Below, in pieces: positions 15,213 to 16,943 of a stretch of 16,943 nt of DNA; position 1 is the first letter of the stretch, and every line of letters begins with the position of its first letter. The notes below the pieces were generated by a model. It did not search any database and was not told the DNA's origin. It was given only the letters and a program-made list of their open reading frames with translations. Where the stretch lies: positions 5,020 to 21,962 of the forward strand of contig DFBQ01000027.1 of the NCBI GenBank assembly GCA_002367355.1, in the 5' to 3' direction. Origin of the DNA: Deltaproteobacteria bacterium UBA3076 (GTDB lineage Bacteria; Desulfobacterota; Dissulfuribacteria; Dissulfuribacterales; UBA3076). The translations under genes were made by a program, and so were the position numbers.

Positions 15213-16550
15213 GTGAAGCGATTCATTGATCAGGAACTCAAGAAATGGAAGAAAGCAAGGCGTCGAAAACCCCTCATTGTCCGGGGAGCGAGGCAGGTCG
15301 GAAAGACATATTCAGTAAAGCAGTTCGGAGAAGATTGTTTTGATACTGTTGCGGTTGTGAATCTGGAACGTAATCCGGACTGGCATCGCGTTTTTGAAGG
15401 CAATCTCCACGCAAAACGTATCTGTGGAGATTTGGAAATCTTGCTGCATCAAAAAATAGTCCCGGGGGAAACGCTGCTTTTTATAGACGGAATCCAGGCA
15501 TGCCCGAGGGCAATTACGGCCCTTCGCTACTTTTACGAGGAATTGCCTGATTTGCATGTGGTTGCAGCCGGTTCGCTCCTTGAATTTGCCATGAAAGATA
15601 TCTCTTTCCCGGTTGGAAGAGTACAATTTTGCCGTCTTCTCCCACTATGTTTTGCAGAATACCTTCAGGCAACCGGCAATGATGAAGCCGCGAATATAAT
15701 TCTTGGTCCTCCGGGCGCTGTTTCGCAGACAATCCACGAATTTCTTTGTGAGGAACTCCGCCGGTATTTTTTTGTAGGAGGAATGCCCGAAAGTGTAATG
15801 GCCTACGTTGAAACCGGATCAATGCAGGAATCTTTTGAGGTGCAGGCTGAGATATGTGATACTTATCGAATGGATTTTTCGAAATATAGCCCACATGCCA
15901 ATAAGCACTGTCTCAATGGCGTACTCACAACGGTAGCGCAGAGTGTTGGACAACAGATAAAATATTCCAGGCTTGCTGATGGTTACTCAAATCCAACCCT
16001 GAAAAAAGCCTTTGACTTGCTGTGCCGGGCAAACATCATAAAGAAAGTGCCGTCGGTTGATCCGTCCGGACTACCCTTGGGGGCCACTGCCGCTGCGAAT
16101 ATCTTTAAAGCATTGATGGTCGATATCGGTCTTATGAGGCATCTTACGGGCATGCCTGTAGATGTTGAATACGGATGTGCGGACTTGCTCAACATTTACC
16201 GCGGAGCCGTGGCAGAGCAGTTTGTCGGGCAGGAGATGGTATTGTCTCAGAAGGATGATCTCTACTATTGGTCAAGACGGGCAAAGAGCAGTTCAGCAGA
16301 GGTAGATTACGTGGCAGTCATTGATGGCAGGATACATCCTATAGAGGTGAAAAGCGGCGCTTCCGGCAGACTGAAAAACTTGCATCTTTTCTTACAAACG
16401 TATCGAAATTCTTCAAAAGGTATCGTGTTTTCTACACGCCCTTATGCCGAGCTGCCGGAAAGCAATATCGTGTTTGTACCGTTGTATTTTGCCTTTTCGG
16501 CTACGCTTGGAAGCAAAGAAAGTCCAGCAGGCAAATCCGGATCGTCATAA
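15213..16550 (+). CDS. AAA_14/DUF4143 family ATPase
   Basis: A 445-residue protein of the common but poorly understood AAA_14 + DUF4143 family, usually found as single accessory genes. The N-terminal P-loop domain has Walker A GARQVGKT (25-32). The Walker B region is LLFIDGIQACPRA (88-100), where the family normally has DEIQ: the glutamate at position 93 is glycine (GGA, one base from GAA). AAGSLLEF (118-125) is the sensor-1 region. The C-terminal DUF4143 domain has the PD-(D/E)XK-like residues E363, D365 (AEVDYV), E378 and K380 (PIEVKSG). The GTG start at 15213 lacks a strong Shine-Dalgarno. It stands between two decayed PIN-domain genes, and cellular function is unknown. Loss of the Walker B glutamate suggests slow or absent ATP hydrolysis, though the frame is otherwise intact. 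Confidence 0.9.
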   Translation: MKRFIDQELKKWKKARRRKPLIVRGARQVGKTYSVKQFGEDCFDTVAVVNLERNPDWHRVFEGNLHAKRICGDLEILLHQKIVPGETLLFIDGIQACPRAITALRYFYEELPDLHVVAAGSLLEFAMKDISFPVGRVQFCRLLPLCFAEYLQATGNDEAANIILGPPGAVSQTIHEFLCEELRRYFFVGGMPESVMAYVETGSMQESFEVQAEICDTYRMDFSKYSPHANKHCLNGVLTTVAQSVGQQIKYSRLADGYSNPTLKKAFDLLCRANIIKKVPSVDPSGLPLGATAAANIFKALMVDIGLMRHLTGMPVDVEYGCADLLNIYRGAVAEQFVGQEMVLSQKDDLYYWSRRAKSSSAEVDYVAVIDGRIHPIEVKSGASGRLKNLHLFLQTYRNSSKGIVFSTRPYAELPESNIVFVPLYFAFSATLGSKESPAGKSGSS

Positions 16551-16563
16551 CCGATGACGAACG

Positions 16564-16887
16564 GTAACCCGCATGGCCAAATTCCTTGTCAGGGATTATG
16601 GCCTAAGTACCTTTCAGCACGGCCCAAAACCGCTCATCTCTTTCCATCCAGGAAACTATGAGCTGTCCTGCTTCAACTGCCCGAAAAATTCCTTCCATAA
16701 AACGGACAGCTTCCTCAAATGCTTCTCGCCGAAAAAGAAGAGTCATTACTTCATCAAGCACATAGTCAGTGGTGTAGATGCACGCACCATCAGACCGCAA
16801 TTCCTTATAAAGAGCGTTGATCTCTCGATGATGGGAATCCCGGCGATGCCCCAATGCCAGCCAGCCCCATGTATCTATTAAAACTAA
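16564..16887 (-). pseudogene. Second PIN-domain (VapC-like) remnant, start lost and core deleted
   Basis: On the minus strand the frame from 16887 reads LVLIDTWGWLALGHRRDSHH, a typical PIN opening with the first catalytic Asp. TTDYVLDEVMTLLFRR follows, with the catalytic Glu, then SWMERDERFWAVLK and a stop at 16605-16603. The codon expected to be the initiator is TTA (16887-16885), and no ATG, GTG or TTG lies between it and the upstream in-frame TAA (16899-16897). After the stop the same frame resumes with PDKEFGHAGY, which resembles the usual C-terminal T-D-x-x-F-x-x-x-G. The intervening segment of roughly 30 residues with the third catalytic Asp is missing. A TTG at 16854 could only give an 83-residue fragment. 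The tail approaches the ATPase stop from the opposite strand. Confidence 0.65.
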
Positions 16888-16894
16888 GTTGGGC

Positions 16895-16915
16895 GATTAG
16901 CCTTTAGCGGTTAGC
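16895..16915. repeat. Degenerate 7-bp tandem repeats at the 5' end of the second PIN remnant
   Basis: Three adjacent heptamers GATTAGC, CTTTAGC and GGTTAGC, sharing TTAGC, lie immediately upstream of the point where the PIN frame begins. No intact gene follows to the end of the window at 16943. Confidence 0.75.
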
Positions 16916-16943
16916 TATTGGTTTAATGATTACAGGATGTTTT

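Noticed and set aside
16542..16560. Inverted repeat TCGTCAT-aaccg-ATGACGA at the ATPase stop codon as a terminator
   Set aside because: No T-run follows on either strand; the stem is AT/GC mixed and short. It might still be a weak structure, but it is not a standard terminator.
16573..16881. Plus-strand 102-codon frame at the end of the window
   Set aside because: The opposite strand spells a recognisable PIN domain over the same interval, so this is a shadow.

Overview
The window looks like chromosomal DNA of an anaerobic Gram-negative bacterium, most plausibly a Desulfobacterota (deltaproteobacterial) lineage. The Gram-negative envelope is shown by a lipoprotein secretin and a complete tripartite RND efflux operon. 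The anaerobic, delta-like assignment is an inference from NikR, a UPF0280/COG2122 protein and the mix of short intergenic repeats; no marker gene here fixes the taxonomy.

Layout. (1) 44-4796, minus strand: a housekeeping block read nikR > gyrA > gpsA > UPF0280. gyrA and gpsA overlap in an ATGA junction, and gpsA and the UPF0280 gene are 5 nt apart. gpsA carries an in-frame 8-bp tandem repeat that looks like a recent insertion. (2) 4797-5136: an intergenic stretch with two degenerate 7-8 bp repeat tracts and a clear rho-independent terminator belonging to the next gene. (3) 5137-6990, minus: an orphan lipoprotein secretin of the MshL/PilQ type. (4) 6991-7250: a divergent promoter region holding two head-to-head copies of an ATTCCC-N8-GGGAAT palindrome (dRS3/REP-like), then a run of eight C. 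(5) 7251-8450, plus: a fold-type I PLP aminotransferase. (6) 8652-14439, plus: an outer-membrane factor, a membrane fusion protein and an RND permease in one operon, which together form a pump across both membranes. (7) 14440-16943: a decayed accessory zone. It holds a possible transposase tail, an N-truncated and frameshifted PIN-domain (VapC-like) remnant, an AAA_14/DUF4143 ATPase whose Walker B glutamate is a glycine, and a second PIN-domain remnant on the opposite strand with no recognisable start codon and a missing core.

I do not see a coherent new multi-gene system. The most unusual signals are the out-of-phase octamer repeat inside gpsA, the recurrence of different 7-8 bp short repeats at four places, the paired dRS3-like palindromes, and the accessory zone, in which the ATPase and both PIN genes have lost or changed catalytic residues.
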